A DNA stretch of 64,000 bases from JAHBNG01 sp039028975 (GTDB taxonomy: Bacteria > Chloroflexota > Anaerolineae > Caldilineales > Caldilineaceae), in the NCBI GenBank assembly GCA_039028975.1, contig JBCCHB010000017.1, forward strand, positions 62,001-126,000, in the 5' to 3' direction. Below are positions 9,618-19,199 of this stretch, in pieces. Below the pieces are notes generated by a model. That model worked only from the letters and a program-made list of their open reading frames with translations, did no database searches and had not been told where the DNA came from. The position numbers and the translations under genes are program-made. Each line of letters begins with the position of its first letter. The stretch's first letter is position 1.

Positions 9618-12600
9618 ATGTTGTATAGACGCCTCGGGAAATATATCTTCCTAATTGCTGGCTTACTACTGATTGCCTGTAGTAGTCAACTGCCAACTGG
9701 TGAGGCAAATCGAGGTCGAATTTTGCTTTGGCATTCTTGGTTTGGCGAAGAAGAGGCAGCTCTTCAAGCTCTATTGGACAAATTCCACGATGTATATCCT
9801 GACATTGAGGTTATTGCAGCACCTTATAATCCGCTGGAACTCAGGGATGAATTTGCCAATCAGGTTGTTCAAGGTTTGGGGCCCGATCTGCTTATTGGGA
9901 ATCACTTATGGACGCCAGAGTTGGTCGATGCTGGGTTTGTACGCCAGGTTGATGCAACGACCGTCGACATGTCCCATTACCTATCGGCAGCCATACGTAC
10001 CCTTGAGTATCAAGGCGCGACCTTTGGTGTTCCCCTCTCCGTTCATACATCGGCACTCTACTTCAATCTAGATCGAGTCACGGCCCCCCCCGAAACATTA
10101 TCGGCCCTGCTTGAGCAGGCTCAGCAAGGCCACAAGGTAGCGCTCAGCACAAATTTTGCTGATGCATTTTGGGGTATCGGCGCGTTTGGTGGTCAGCTTT
10201 TAGATGAGCAAGATAAAATCATACTTGATGAAGGAGGCTTCACCAATTGGCTCAATTGGCTTTTAGAGGCCCAGAACAGACCCAACATGGTCATTAGTAA
10301 CGAAGAAGAGTGGCTTGTTGAACTCTTCCGCACAGGTGAAGTGGATTTCTATGTTGGCCATTCTCACGATCTCTTGGCTCTTCAGAACGCCATCGGCAAG
10401 GAGAAAGTGGGTGTAGCGCCCCTTCCCTCTGGACCCCACAATCATGCTGGTCCCCTTCTCCAGACAGAAGCCATCTTCTTTAGTAGCGCATCTTCAAAGC
10501 AACAGAATCGACGAGCTTTGCTCTTGGCAGAATTTCTAACCAACGTAGAACAGCAGCGCAAGTTGGCTCAACTAGCAGGTAGAGTGCCGGCCCACAGTCG
10601 GGTTCGGATCGATCGCCGTATTTCGCCTGCTGTAGCTGGATTTGTTGAACAGAGTAAGACCGCAGTGCCTTTTCGTCTTCTGCCCCAGCTATTCGATGTG
10701 GTGGAACAGGGTGATGATGCATATATGCAGACTCTAGAAGGGCTAGTGGATGCATCGATTGCTATTGAAAGACTGACGGCAGACGTTAACACACTTCACA
10801 ATTTGCAGATTGATGATCGGCTTGCCCAAATTGGCCAAAATCAGGTTAGATGCCCTGCGGATGAGAAGCAAATTCTGACCGTATGGCATAGCTGGAAATC
10901 GATTAACTCGGAAGTACTTCATCAACTGGCTGACCGTTTCAACCACGCGTGCCATCTAGCCCAGATCGCCCTAAAGTACGTGCGAGACGATGAGCTATTC
11001 CTCCAGGTTCAAAAAGAGGCTGAGAGCGAAAATGGTGCTCCCCCTGACCTACTTCTAGTTGAACATCAGCAGATAAGACTATTACATGAGGCTGGTTTGG
11101 CCCGACCGCTGGATGATCTGATCGATTCGAGCTTTATGCAGCGTTATCCACCAGCCGTTTCGACCGCTATGCGCTATGAGAATGAACTCTATGGCCTGCC
11201 AATGACCATGAATATGCCGGTTCTTTTCTATAACCCGACGCTAACCGATGAAGAGCCTAGCATCCTCAGTGATCTATTGAGCGCAGTTTCACCTACCCGA
11301 CGGCTGTTCATGGCCTACAGCCCATCAAAGAACGTTCATTGGGGCATTGGCGGGTTTGGCGGAACGCTCTTTGATGCGGCGGCTAGTATCACATTGGATA
11401 CGCCTGCATTTGCCGAATGGCTTCACTGGTTAAAAGAGGCTGAAGCTAACCCTGGCGTTGTTCTGACAGATGATGAGGAAGAGGCCCAACGAGCTTTTGT
11501 CAATGGAGAGGCCGCCTACCTAGTTACAGATCAGCAAGCGCTAGTACCTCTGCTCAATCAGATGGGGCCGAAGCAAGTAGAGACCCTACCACTACCTGCC
11601 GGGCCAGAAGGGGCAGCCGCACCATTGATCGATGTAACAGGATTGGTCTTAAGTCCACTGAGCCAGCTAGAGGACGCAGCGCTGGAAGTAGCCCAATACC
11701 TAGTCAGCGCTGAGAGCCAAATGCAGCTGATGAAGCAAGCCTACCTCGTGCCGGCTAACAGCACGTTGAATGCCCCTGAATCTCCTTTTATGGATGCATT
11801 TTGGACCCAAGCCAAAACCGCTTATGCACTCCCAAACCAACCTCAGGCGCAAGCTATCTTAGAAATAGGTGATACCATCTATGATCGAGTATTAAAGCAA
11901 GATAGTGATCCGCAAATCGCGTTAGCTGAATTTAGCAACTTTATCCATAGGACATACAGTACGGACGTAAAGACCCGTAATGAATCGCAGCTAGCATCTG
12001 CTTTGGCAGACGAATGTGAGGATGCTGGTTCGCTACTTATTTGGCACAGTACCCAGGAAGATGAGGCGTTTGCACTAGAGCAAATTGCGGCCGACTTTGG
12101 CCGAATCTGTCCGGAGATTCAGCTTAAACTCCAATTTGTTCCCGCTGATGAGGTGCCTCTTCGCTTGGCAGAACTTATAGAGGTAGACAAAGTGCCTCCA
12201 GAAGAGGTGCCAACTGTCCCCCACGTCGGTCAGCCTATCGCGAATAGCAATAATGAACCCGGCGACGCTACGAACGAACCTGAAAACGATGACGAACTGC
12301 TCATTGCCCCAGACCTCATCCTAACTGCTCATGATCTGATCGGCCCGCTGAGTGAAGAGCGCTTGATCAAGCCCATGGAATCGTGGGTTGAGCCATCCAC
12401 TCTCATTCCATTTCAAGCCGTCGCTCTAGATGCCATGCATCACAAAGGAAGCCTTTATGGTCTCCCTTATTCGATGGAGACGCTAGCACTCTACGTAAAC
12501 CGTAACTTAATCGGTGATATGAAAACAGTACATCCACCATCTGTTACTGAACAAGAACTTCTCCAGGAAGAACTTCTGCCGGGTTCACACCTCTCTCAAG

Positions 12601-13676
12601 AAGGAAATCCAAATGCTCAGCAGGCCAACAATAACCAGGCAGATCTCGCTACAGCGTCAAGTGGAGACCAGCCTAGTAGAGACCAGCCTAGTGGAGACCA
12701 AACTAGTGAAGAGCGGGCCAGCGGCGACCAAGCTAGTGAAGAGACGCTTCAACAGTTGGGCGACGCCACCATCTATGAATTGTTGGCTACTTCATCTCTT
12801 ACCAAACCATTAGCCATGGGTACCTCGTTCCAGAATGCGTTCTGGGGAACAGCGGCATTTGGGTCTGCTCAATTTGATTTGGATCCATATGACCTAGTAA
12901 GCAAAACCGGTCTCGGAGAACCTGCCATCGATCAAAAAGGGCTAGTCCGCTGGCTAGGCTGGCTTCAGGCCAACCAAGAATCACCCGGCTTGATACTGAA
13001 AGAAGATGCAGATACTTTAGAAGCCCTCTTTACAGCCGGCAATGTGGCCTACCTAGTCGCCAGTTCTAAATTACTCCCATCGCTACGCTTAGGATTAGAT
13101 GCAGCGGCGAGCGAAGATGAACAATCGGCTGGGATGGAGCGAGCAGAGCATCCATTGACCGTTCTACCTTTACCAGCAGGTCCTGAAGGCGAGGCGCAAC
13201 CATTTTTACATGTTAATGGTTTCTTATTACCCGGAAAGCTCGAGGAAACCCAGGTGAAGCTGGCTGTCCGCTTTGCCCAGTTTGCGTCATCGGTCCATAG
13301 CCAAGTGCGGATGGCCAACTTGACGTATCATCCTCCAGTCAACGCATTAGCCCTCTCGGAAGTCCAGGATCCAGCCATTCAGACCATTGTAGAACAAGCA
13401 TTGCAGAGTGTCCCGGTGCCGCCAAGGCCCTGGCGCATCTTGCTAGAAGAAGGGGGCGCGGCCATGTTCCAACATGTACTGGAAGAAGGTGAAACACCTC
13501 AGAATGCAGTGACTGAGTTTCTTCACTATCTAGCGGAAACGCCGTTGCCCTCCGTCGTTGCCCAACTAGAGGGGGAGAGTCTAGATATAGATCAGTACAA
13601 GGTGTACCCTCAGCGGACCTATTTCAAGGCACAACAAAGTCCCATAGGACGTAATAACGGAGCGTATTCAAAATAG
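9618..13676 (+). CDS. Lipoprotein with three fused ABC solute-binding domains
   Basis: 1352 residues, about three times the length of a family 1 extracellular solute-binding protein. The N-terminus is a lipoprotein signal ending LLLIAC-SS (Cys21), so the protein is membrane-anchored and extracytoplasmic. Three homologous units start near residues 34, 418 and 804. Each opens with (L/V)(L/T)(I/V)WHS and has a WG-x-x-(A/G)-F-G block. Each also has a 'F/LxxWLxWLxxAxxxP' segment and a PLP(S/A)GP(E/H) motif that in the last two units is PLPAGPEG. Unit 3 carries a roughly 150-residue low-complexity insert, including a 15-bp tandem DNA repeat at 12659-12743. GAGGGGGAAAG precedes the ATG. Single units bind sugars for ABC importers; the ligand is unknown here, and no sugar-type permease is adjacent. 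The triple fusion is unusual. Confidence 0.85.
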   Translation: MLYRRLGKYIFLIAGLLLIACSSQLPTGEANRGRILLWHSWFGEEEAALQALLDKFHDVYPDIEVIAAPYNPLELRDEFANQVVQGLGPDLLIGNHLWTPELVDAGFVRQVDATTVDMSHYLSAAIRTLEYQGATFGVPLSVHTSALYFNLDRVTAPPETLSALLEQAQQGHKVALSTNFADAFWGIGAFGGQLLDEQDKIILDEGGFTNWLNWLLEAQNRPNMVISNEEEWLVELFRTGEVDFYVGHSHDLLALQNAIGKEKVGVAPLPSGPHNHAGPLLQTEAIFFSSASSKQQNRRALLLAEFLTNVEQQRKLAQLAGRVPAHSRVRIDRRISPAVAGFVEQSKTAVPFRLLPQLFDVVEQGDDAYMQTLEGLVDASIAIERLTADVNTLHNLQIDDRLAQIGQNQVRCPADEKQILTVWHSWKSINSEVLHQLADRFNHACHLAQIALKYVRDDELFLQVQKEAESENGAPPDLLLVEHQQIRLLHEAGLARPLDDLIDSSFMQRYPPAVSTAMRYENELYGLPMTMNMPVLFYNPTLTDEEPSILSDLLSAVSPTRRLFMAYSPSKNVHWGIGGFGGTLFDAAASITLDTPAFAEWLHWLKEAEANPGVVLTDDEEEAQRAFVNGEAAYLVTDQQALVPLLNQMGPKQVETLPLPAGPEGAAAPLIDVTGLVLSPLSQLEDAALEVAQYLVSAESQMQLMKQAYLVPANSTLNAPESPFMDAFWTQAKTAYALPNQPQAQAILEIGDTIYDRVLKQDSDPQIALAEFSNFIHRTYSTDVKTRNESQLASALADECEDAGSLLIWHSTQEDEAFALEQIAADFGRICPEIQLKLQFVPADEVPLRLAELIEVDKVPPEEVPTVPHVGQPIANSNNEPGDATNEPENDDELLIAPDLILTAHDLIGPLSEERLIKPMESWVEPSTLIPFQAVALDAMHHKGSLYGLPYSMETLALYVNRNLIGDMKTVHPPSVTEQELLQEELLPGSHLSQEGNPNAQQANNNQADLATASSGDQPSRDQPSGDQTSEERASGDQASEETLQQLGDATIYELLATSSLTKPLAMGTSFQNAFWGTAAFGSAQFDLDPYDLVSKTGLGEPAIDQKGLVRWLGWLQANQESPGLILKEDADTLEALFTAGNVAYLVASSKLLPSLRLGLDAAASEDEQSAGMERAEHPLTVLPLPAGPEGEAQPFLHVNGFLLPGKLEETQVKLAVRFAQFASSVHSQVRMANLTYHPPVNALALSEVQDPAIQTIVEQALQSVPVPPRPWRILLEEGGAAMFQHVLEEGETPQNAVTEFLHYLAETPLPSVVAQLEGESLDIDQYKVYPQRTYFKAQQSPIGRNNGAYSK
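12659..12743 (+). repeat. 15-bp tandem repeat inside solute-binding unit 3
   Basis: About 5.6 units of AGTGGAGACCAGCCT with drift, encoding (S-G/S-D/E-x-x)n of the type SGDQP/SRDQP/SGDQT/SEERA/SGDQA. It lies in a hydrophilic insert of the third domain and is a likely site of length variation. Confidence 0.8.
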
Positions 13677-13710
13677 GATCTTCAATAGTTAACGAACTGG
13701 GAGCCAGGTT

Positions 13711-15195
13711 ATGAGTAGTAATGTTGACATTCAAGTGCTTTCTGATTTGCTTTTTGCCCTTTTACAATTTGGTGAACGGCTGGTGGTTCAGCGCCAAATC
13801 ATTGGGTTTGCCGTTGTTCTTTGCATATCTTGGACACTTTCCAAGTTGCTTTGGCACTTTGTGGGTGAGCGAATTGAAGAGTGGCTAGACAACCACGTTC
13901 GAGGCCGTTTGCGGCGGCATTTGGAATATGAACTCACCGTCTGTGAATATACGATTTTACCTATATTGGGTATTTTTGGCCTTAATTTAGCTCATCAATA
14001 CTTTGCTGCCCAAGAGTGGCACTCAGGTCTGTTAGACCGCTTTAGCCTGCTCTTTTGGGCGATTCTTGCCTATCGCCTCTTTTTGGGGCTGCTCTACGCA
14101 AGATTAGGTAGCCAGTCAGCTACCCGATATCACTATCGATTTATTGGGCCGCTCTTCTTTGTGGGCATGTCGGGTTGGTTTCTCAACAACCTGGTTCCTT
14201 TACGGCGATTGGCTGAGATCAAGCTTTGGGATGGTTTTACTGATCCCATTACACTTGGGTCACTTCTGTTAGCAACGCTGGGCTTCTACTTCTGGTACGA
14301 TGGGTCTGGGGTTGCCCAAGATCTGTTGCGCTCTTTGCTGACGCCTCGAGCGACCGATCCAGGCGCAGTTGAGGCCACGCTGATCATTTTGCGCTACATT
14401 AGCATCTCCATCGGCATTGCAGTGGCCATGGCTGTGTTGGGGTTTGACTCTACCACCCTGGCATTTGTCACGGGTGGTCTTTCGGTGGGAATCGGTTTCG
14501 GATCCAAAGAGATTATTAGCAACCTAATAAGCGGAATCCTGCTTCTCTTTGATCAGTCTCTAAGGCCTGGCGATGTCGTTAGTGTGGAAGGACAGATGGG
14601 AACGGTCTCCAATATTGGTATTCGATCGATTACGGTGAACACGTTAAATAATGTGGATGTCGTTATTCCTAACCAGACGCTTCTCACATCCTCAGTTACC
14701 ACATATACCAAAAGCGATCGGTTGGTTCGTACGTTGCTTTCACTGGAGACGGCCGACTGTCATCCTCCGGACGCTGTGCGCGAGGCCCTTCTTGAGGTCA
14801 CTCAGTGGCACCCAGCAGTAGCTGAGGATCCGGCACCAGTTGTCTTCTTTCTGGGTAATGGGGATACCAGCCACAAGTTTGAACTGGCTGTCTGGTTTGA
14901 AGATCCCCTGCGCACAAAAGCACTCTCTAGCGAACTTTACTATATGATCTACGATGAATTTACACGCCGAGGCATTGGCCCGTCAACACCACAGCGCGAC
15001 TTGCAAGTCTTGAATTGGCCCACAAACCTGGCCGAACAACCTGCCAGAGTCCAGCAGCAAAACCAAGATGGGTTGCAAGCAAGACAAGCCGTTCCCCACA
15101 GGCAATCAGCTGTGCCTTCTAGCAATGGGGGATGGAACGACCAATTTGTCCAAAAACCCAACCACAGACGAGATTTCATATTTGAGAACGGATAA
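13711..15195 (+). CDS. MscS-family mechanosensitive channel
   Basis: 494 residues. Five or so hydrophobic segments lie in the first 260 residues. The MscS pore/upper beta domain follows: a Gly/Ala-rich pore helix (FVTGGLSVGIGFGSKEIISN near 252-271), then LLFDQSLRPGDVV and IGIRSITVNTLNNVDVVIPN, the family signature. A C-terminal alpha/beta domain reaches about 430, and a Gln-rich tail of about 65 residues is likely disordered. It would gate ion release under membrane tension. GGGAG sits seven bases before the ATG. The gene starts 34 bp after the solute-binding fusion on the same strand, so the two are probably co-transcribed. This is larger than E. coli MscS (286 residues). Confidence 0.9.
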   Translation: MSSNVDIQVLSDLLFALLQFGERLVVQRQIIGFAVVLCISWTLSKLLWHFVGERIEEWLDNHVRGRLRRHLEYELTVCEYTILPILGIFGLNLAHQYFAAQEWHSGLLDRFSLLFWAILAYRLFLGLLYARLGSQSATRYHYRFIGPLFFVGMSGWFLNNLVPLRRLAEIKLWDGFTDPITLGSLLLATLGFYFWYDGSGVAQDLLRSLLTPRATDPGAVEATLIILRYISISIGIAVAMAVLGFDSTTLAFVTGGLSVGIGFGSKEIISNLISGILLLFDQSLRPGDVVSVEGQMGTVSNIGIRSITVNTLNNVDVVIPNQTLLTSSVTTYTKSDRLVRTLLSLETADCHPPDAVREALLEVTQWHPAVAEDPAPVVFFLGNGDTSHKFELAVWFEDPLRTKALSSELYYMIYDEFTRRGIGPSTPQRDLQVLNWPTNLAEQPARVQQQNQDGLQARQAVPHRQSAVPSSNGGWNDQFVQKPNHRRDFIFENG

Positions 15196-15471
15196 TTTGA
15201 GAATCAGTCGTCTACAGTCAAGTTTTCCCGGTGAAGACGGGGATGGGTCGCTTCGACCAGAGTCAGCCCCATCAATGTCATGCCTGTTGTACTCTACTGA
15301 GAAAGGATAATTTGAGAAAGGATTATTTGACAACGGATACAAGGGCTTGTAATCTGAACCAGTAGGATTTGGTGCTAGTCCTTGAGTCAATCACAAAAAA
15401 GGCAAACCATCGCCGCATCTTAACAAAAGCCACCAGCCCCTTCGAGAAAACTTCATGCCCTTCGTATCCTT
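15196..15471. other. Spacer with GGATAATTTGAGAA repeats
   Basis: 276 bp between mscS-like and permease genes. The 14-mer GGATAATTTGAGAA occurs across the 3' end of the mscS-like gene (about 15188-15201) and again near 15305, followed by the similar GGATTATTTGACAA. No convincing hairpin terminator or gene was seen. Confidence 0.4.
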
Positions 15472-16710
15472 ATGAAATTACGCTTCTCCGCACACCAACT
15501 CATCGACGCTTTCTTGCCGCTCATTGCCGTGCTTGGTGCGCTGATTGTGGGTGCCTTTATCCTTCTATTGTTAGATGCGAATCCGCTTGAAGCCTATCGG
15601 GCAATGTTTACCGGGGCGTTTGCCAACAAGAACGGGTTAGCGGATACCCTGGTCAAGGCCACACCTCTTCTACTCGTAGGATTGGGAATCGTTATTGCCT
15701 TTCGGGCCAGCGTTATCAATATCGGTGCTGAAGGGCAACTCATTGTTGGCGCTTTGTTGGCAACGTTCCTTGCAGTGCAGCTTGGAGAACGATGGTCTCC
15801 AACCATAGTCATGCTTATCTGCCTGGTTGCTGGGCTTATGTCTGGAGCCATTTGGGCTGGGATACCCGGCCTTCTTAAGGCCCATCTCAACGTCAACGAA
15901 ATTCTCAGTACAGTCATGATGAACAGCATTGCCGTCCAGATTGGCTTCTTCCTGTTGCGTGGTCCTATGATTGATCCGGCCGAGCTAGCCGCAGGCACCA
16001 ATATTCCTCATTCGGCCCGCACCCCCAAGATAACGGATATGCCCCGCTTCACAGATGTTGCCAAAGGGCTGGGTTTTACTGAATCGGCTCGGGATTTAGG
16101 ATTAACGGGTGTGAGCAAGGAACTCTACGGCTTGTTGGTTGAGCCAACCCGTCTGCATATTGGCTTTATATTGGCCATCCTGATGGCGTTTGTGGTCTAC
16201 ATACTCCTCTGGCGTACAACTATCGGCTATCGCATTCGCGCCGTTGGCTTAAATCCTCATGCCGCTCGCTATGCTGGCATCAATGTTCCCCGATATATGG
16301 TCCTCTCTATGAGCCTCAGTGGAGCATTTGCCGGGCTTGCTGGTGCGGTGGAGATTATGGGCTTACATCATCGCATGTTTGAGCCGCTCTCTGTATCGGC
16401 CGGCTACGGGTTTTCCGGCATTGTTGTGGCTCTCTTTGGCAAACTACATCCATTGGGTGCCATCCCATCGGCCATTCTCTTTGGTGGATTGTTGGTGGGG
16501 GGGGATAAGATGCAACGGGCCATTCAAGTACCGCAGGTGCTCATTACAGCACTGATGGGTCTTGTCATTCTCTTTGTGGTAGGCAGTGAAATATGGTCTC
16601 GCCGTCAGGCATCACGACGGGTTTCCGCGGGGCAAGCAGAGCCTCCGCCTCCCAGTCAACCTGGCTCAATCGATCCAAATAGCGGAATCGGTGGGGAGAT
16701 CGGTGCATGA
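15472..16710 (+). CDS. ABC transporter permease, nucleoside/BMP type (NupP/YufP-like)
   Basis: 412 residues, hydrophobic throughout, of the branched-chain amino acid/ribose-type inner-membrane permease family. Recognisable blocks are a first helix with LPLIAVLGALIVGAFILLLL, a NP-x-EAYRAMFTGAF loop and a VINIGAEGQLIVGAL motif. A second half has NPHAARYAGI, followed by GYGFSGIVVALFGKLHP. These match the permease that pairs with YufQ/NupQ in guanosine-type importers. A large extracellular insert lies near residues 175-225. The stop overlaps the start of the next permease by ATGA, so the pair is translationally coupled. No clear Shine-Dalgarno precedes the ATG. Neither an ATPase (NupO) nor a BMP lipoprotein is nearby. 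Confidence 0.88.
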   Translation: MKLRFSAHQLIDAFLPLIAVLGALIVGAFILLLLDANPLEAYRAMFTGAFANKNGLADTLVKATPLLLVGLGIVIAFRASVINIGAEGQLIVGALLATFLAVQLGERWSPTIVMLICLVAGLMSGAIWAGIPGLLKAHLNVNEILSTVMMNSIAVQIGFFLLRGPMIDPAELAAGTNIPHSARTPKITDMPRFTDVAKGLGFTESARDLGLTGVSKELYGLLVEPTRLHIGFILAILMAFVVYILLWRTTIGYRIRAVGLNPHAARYAGINVPRYMVLSMSLSGAFAGLAGAVEIMGLHHRMFEPLSVSAGYGFSGIVVALFGKLHPLGAIPSAILFGGLLVGGDKMQRAIQVPQVLITALMGLVILFVVGSEIWSRRQASRRVSAGQAEPPPPSQPGSIDPNSGIGGEIGA

Positions 16711-17672
16711 ACGAGAATTTGACTTTCGTAGCCATTCTGGTCGGGATTGCCCATTCAGGGATTCGGCTTGCTACGCCTTATCTCTATGCAGCCATTGGCG
16801 AAACCTTTGCTCAGCGCTCTGGTGTGCTCAATTTGGGCGTGGACGGGATGATGTTAATGGGAGCCATCAGCGGATTTTACACCGTCTTTTCTACGGGTAG
16901 CTTATGGTTGGGGCTGCTGGTAGCGGCTTTAGCTGGTGCCCTGATGGGTTTAGCCATGGCCTTTGTGACGGTGACGTTGAAGGCAGAACAGGGTATTAGC
17001 GGCATTGGCTTTTACCTATTTGGGCTGGGTGCCTCTAGCCTGCTTTTTAAAGTATTGCTGGGAACCGTGGAAGGCGTGAATGGATTTCCAGAGATCCACT
17101 TCTGTTTAACAGGTGATAGCCCAGAGACGGGCAACTGTCTGAGTGAGTTTCCTATTCTCGGTGAGATCTTTCTTGGACATAGTCTTTTGGTTTACATTGC
17201 ATTTGCCCTCGTACCCGCTGCTTGGTGGTTCCTAAACAGGACCGGTTGGGGACTCAATATCCGGGCCGTCGGACAAAACCCTCAGGCTGCGGATACACTT
17301 GGCATCAATGTCAGCCGGGTACGCTATGGTACTGTAACATTTGGTGGACTCATGGCCGGTCTTGCCGGAGCATCCCTCTCTATCTCCCTCCTCAACATCT
17401 TTCAGGAAAATATGACCAACGGGTTAGGTTTTATTGCCGTGGCCTTGGTTTACTTTGGTAGTTGGACGCCCTGGGGTGTTTTGGCTGGGGCATTGCTCTT
17501 TAGTATGGTCAACGCACTTCAGCTTTGGGTCCAGGTCTTGGGGCTGAACCTGCCGTCAGATGTTGCGGTAATGTTGCCCTATTTATTGACCATCATTGTA
17601 TTGGCGTTTCCGTTTAAACGTTCACTCCAGCCTGCAGCATTGACGCAGCCGTTCGAGCGGGGTGAAAATTAG
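16707..17672 (+). CDS. ABC transporter permease, nucleoside/BMP type (NupQ/YufQ-like)
   Basis: 321 residues, about eight to nine membrane segments. The block FAQRSGVLNLGVDGMMLMGA near residues 32-51 and the later NPQAADTLGINVSRVRYGTV and GLGFIAVALVYFGSWTPWG segments are characteristic of the second permease of nucleoside/BMP ABC importers. It overlaps the previous permease by 4 bp (ATGA). Its stop is one base away from the stop of the convergent Rieske gene, leaving no room for a separate terminator. It should form a heterodimeric channel with the upstream permease and needs an ATPase encoded elsewhere. Confidence 0.88.
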   Translation: MNENLTFVAILVGIAHSGIRLATPYLYAAIGETFAQRSGVLNLGVDGMMLMGAISGFYTVFSTGSLWLGLLVAALAGALMGLAMAFVTVTLKAEQGISGIGFYLFGLGASSLLFKVLLGTVEGVNGFPEIHFCLTGDSPETGNCLSEFPILGEIFLGHSLLVYIAFALVPAAWWFLNRTGWGLNIRAVGQNPQAADTLGINVSRVRYGTVTFGGLMAGLAGASLSISLLNIFQENMTNGLGFIAVALVYFGSWTPWGVLAGALLFSMVNALQLWVQVLGLNLPSDVAVMLPYLLTIIVLAFPFKRSLQPAALTQPFERGEN

Positions 17673-17673
17673 G

Positions 17674-18234
17674 TTAGGCCACTCCACCATTTTCAGCTCC
17701 TGCCTCACCCCGAATCTTATTGCCTGTGTCTACCGAGACTCTATCCCCTTCTATGTTTACCACAAACTGATCCAAAGATCGATTGGCTGGACCTTGAACC
17801 AGATTACCTTCTCGATCAAAGTTGGAGCCATGACATGGACATTCAAACAAGTGGCGAGACGGTTGCCATTTGTATAGGCAACCTAAATGAGTACAGACCA
17901 TGTAGAGTGCTCTGGGGCCATCCTCTGTGTTTATCAACCAGAATTTACCATCATGAATCGGTTTTGGCTCAGCTCCAATAGGCGGTAAATCAGTCAGGCT
18001 CCCTAAATCAAATAAGCCACCAAATTCGCCAGCTCGGAATCTTGGCATCAGAAATGCGTACGTGACATAACCAGCTTCGACTGTCATCAGGGCAGCGGCA
18101 GCACCCACTGCATAAGTCATAAATTCACGGCGCGAAAGATTTCGTTTGGCTGGATTTTGGCCGTTGATTTCTGTGAAGTGCCTTTCATTCAAAATGGCTC
18201 TGCCATTGCTCGATAAAGTTTGTGAGTTTATCAT
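17674..18234 (-). CDS. Tat-exported Rieske 2Fe-2S protein (QcrA/PetC-like)
   Basis: 186 residues. A twin-arginine motif (SRREFM, residues 34-39) precedes one hydrophobic helix (about 41-63), as in Rieske proteins of bc complexes. Cluster box I is CTHLGC (Cys114, His116, Cys119) and box II is CPCHGS (Cys132, Cys134, His135); all four ligands and both disulfide cysteines are present. It would carry electrons on the outer face of the membrane. No cytochrome b or c1 gene is near. Instead it overlaps by 4 bp the anti-sigma-like gene, making it the third gene of a sigma factor operon. The ATG has AGAGAAAAAAG before it. Confidence 0.92.
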   Translation of the reverse strand: MINSQTLSSNGRAILNERHFTEINGQNPAKRNLSRREFMTYAVGAAAALMTVEAGYVTYAFLMPRFRAGEFGGLFDLGSLTDLPPIGAEPKPIHDGKFWLINTEDGPRALYMVCTHLGCLYKWQPSRHLFECPCHGSNFDREGNLVQGPANRSLDQFVVNIEGDRVSVDTGNKIRGEAGAENGGVA

Positions 18235-19199
18235 CTTTTTTCTCTGTTTCCATCTTGCTTTGAGGAAGGCTCCCCCAATGATTCGGCAATGCGAATTAGG
18301 GTCGCTCGATCCAGATTAAGTTCGTCAGCCACCAGCAGGTGGTGCCACCCATAGGCATCCCAAGAAAGCCAAACCGTGTCGGCGGAGAGATCCCATTGCA
18401 GGTCATCCATATTCTGTCCAGAAGGTGTACCCTGCCATCTTCCCTGAATGTAGAGAGCAGATTCGCTATCAACCAAAACCCACTGAGCTTGCTCTACCGG
18501 TAGCAGAGGCTGGAGGTCACTGTGGGTGCTCATATTCAGCATCAAATAGGGGGTCTGAGGTGTCACATCAACACCTTTGGGATGATAGACAATGGTACTC
18601 TGGCGCGGCACGCCATTGTCCGCTTCCTCTACCCAACCACGGGTAAAAGTCAACTTGTCGGGTATCCAAGATGGGAATCGTACGGAAGTAGACATCGCCT
18701 CACTCATCGTCTCAAGGGAATCAAAGGCCCGACTATCCGTCGATACGTTTGGCTGAACAATTTCCACAGATCCACCCTGAAGTTCAATCTCAGATACAAA
18801 GGAGAGTCCAAACAGATTCTTTAGGATGGCCCCTCGAGATGTCGGTGTGCCTGCCAGAATCAGTACAAGAACAAGAGCGATACCCATTGCGGCGGTCGCC
18901 CATTGTCGTTTGCTTCCCCAGCGAGGAATGGTAAAAAGTCGCCACGCAGATTGGGGCGTCGAACCAGACTTGTCCATCTGCATGAGGGCCGTTTCAAGTG
19001 AATCAACAAATAATGGCTCTGGCTTAATGTGCCGGGCAACGTAGAGCAGTTGGTCGACGGCCTGGTGCTCTTCAACTAGTGACTCGACTCTGGCGGACGG
19101 ATCCAGACCATTCATGCGTTGTCTAATGTAGGTTTCAACTTGCTCAGCCTGCTCGAGCTCAGCCTCTTCCAAATGTGGTTGTGTCTGTTGGCTCTTCAT
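18231..19199 (-). CDS. Single-pass membrane anti-sigma-like protein
   Basis: 322 residues. The N-terminal 95 residues are soluble, charged and mostly helical, suitable for holding a sigma factor. One membrane helix spans about 101-117. The remaining 200 residues lie outside and look beta-rich, with a segment like DUF4367-type anti-sigma sensor domains (a FPSWIPDKLTF element, then YHPKGVDV). No zinc HxxxCxxC motif is visible in the N-terminal part. The gene overlaps the sigma gene upstream (19196-19199) and the Rieske gene downstream (18231-18234) by ATGA each. GAGGAG lies eight bases before the ATG. The anti-sigma role is inferred from operon position, size and topology. Confidence 0.72.
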   Translation of the reverse strand: MKSQQTQPHLEEAELEQAEQVETYIRQRMNGLDPSARVESLVEEHQAVDQLLYVARHIKPEPLFVDSLETALMQMDKSGSTPQSAWRLFTIPRWGSKRQWATAAMGIALVLVLILAGTPTSRGAILKNLFGLSFVSEIELQGGSVEIVQPNVSTDSRAFDSLETMSEAMSTSVRFPSWIPDKLTFTRGWVEEADNGVPRQSTIVYHPKGVDVTPQTPYLMLNMSTHSDLQPLLPVEQAQWVLVDSESALYIQGRWQGTPSGQNMDDLQWDLSADTVWLSWDAYGWHHLLVADELNLDRATLIRIAESLGEPSSKQDGNREKR

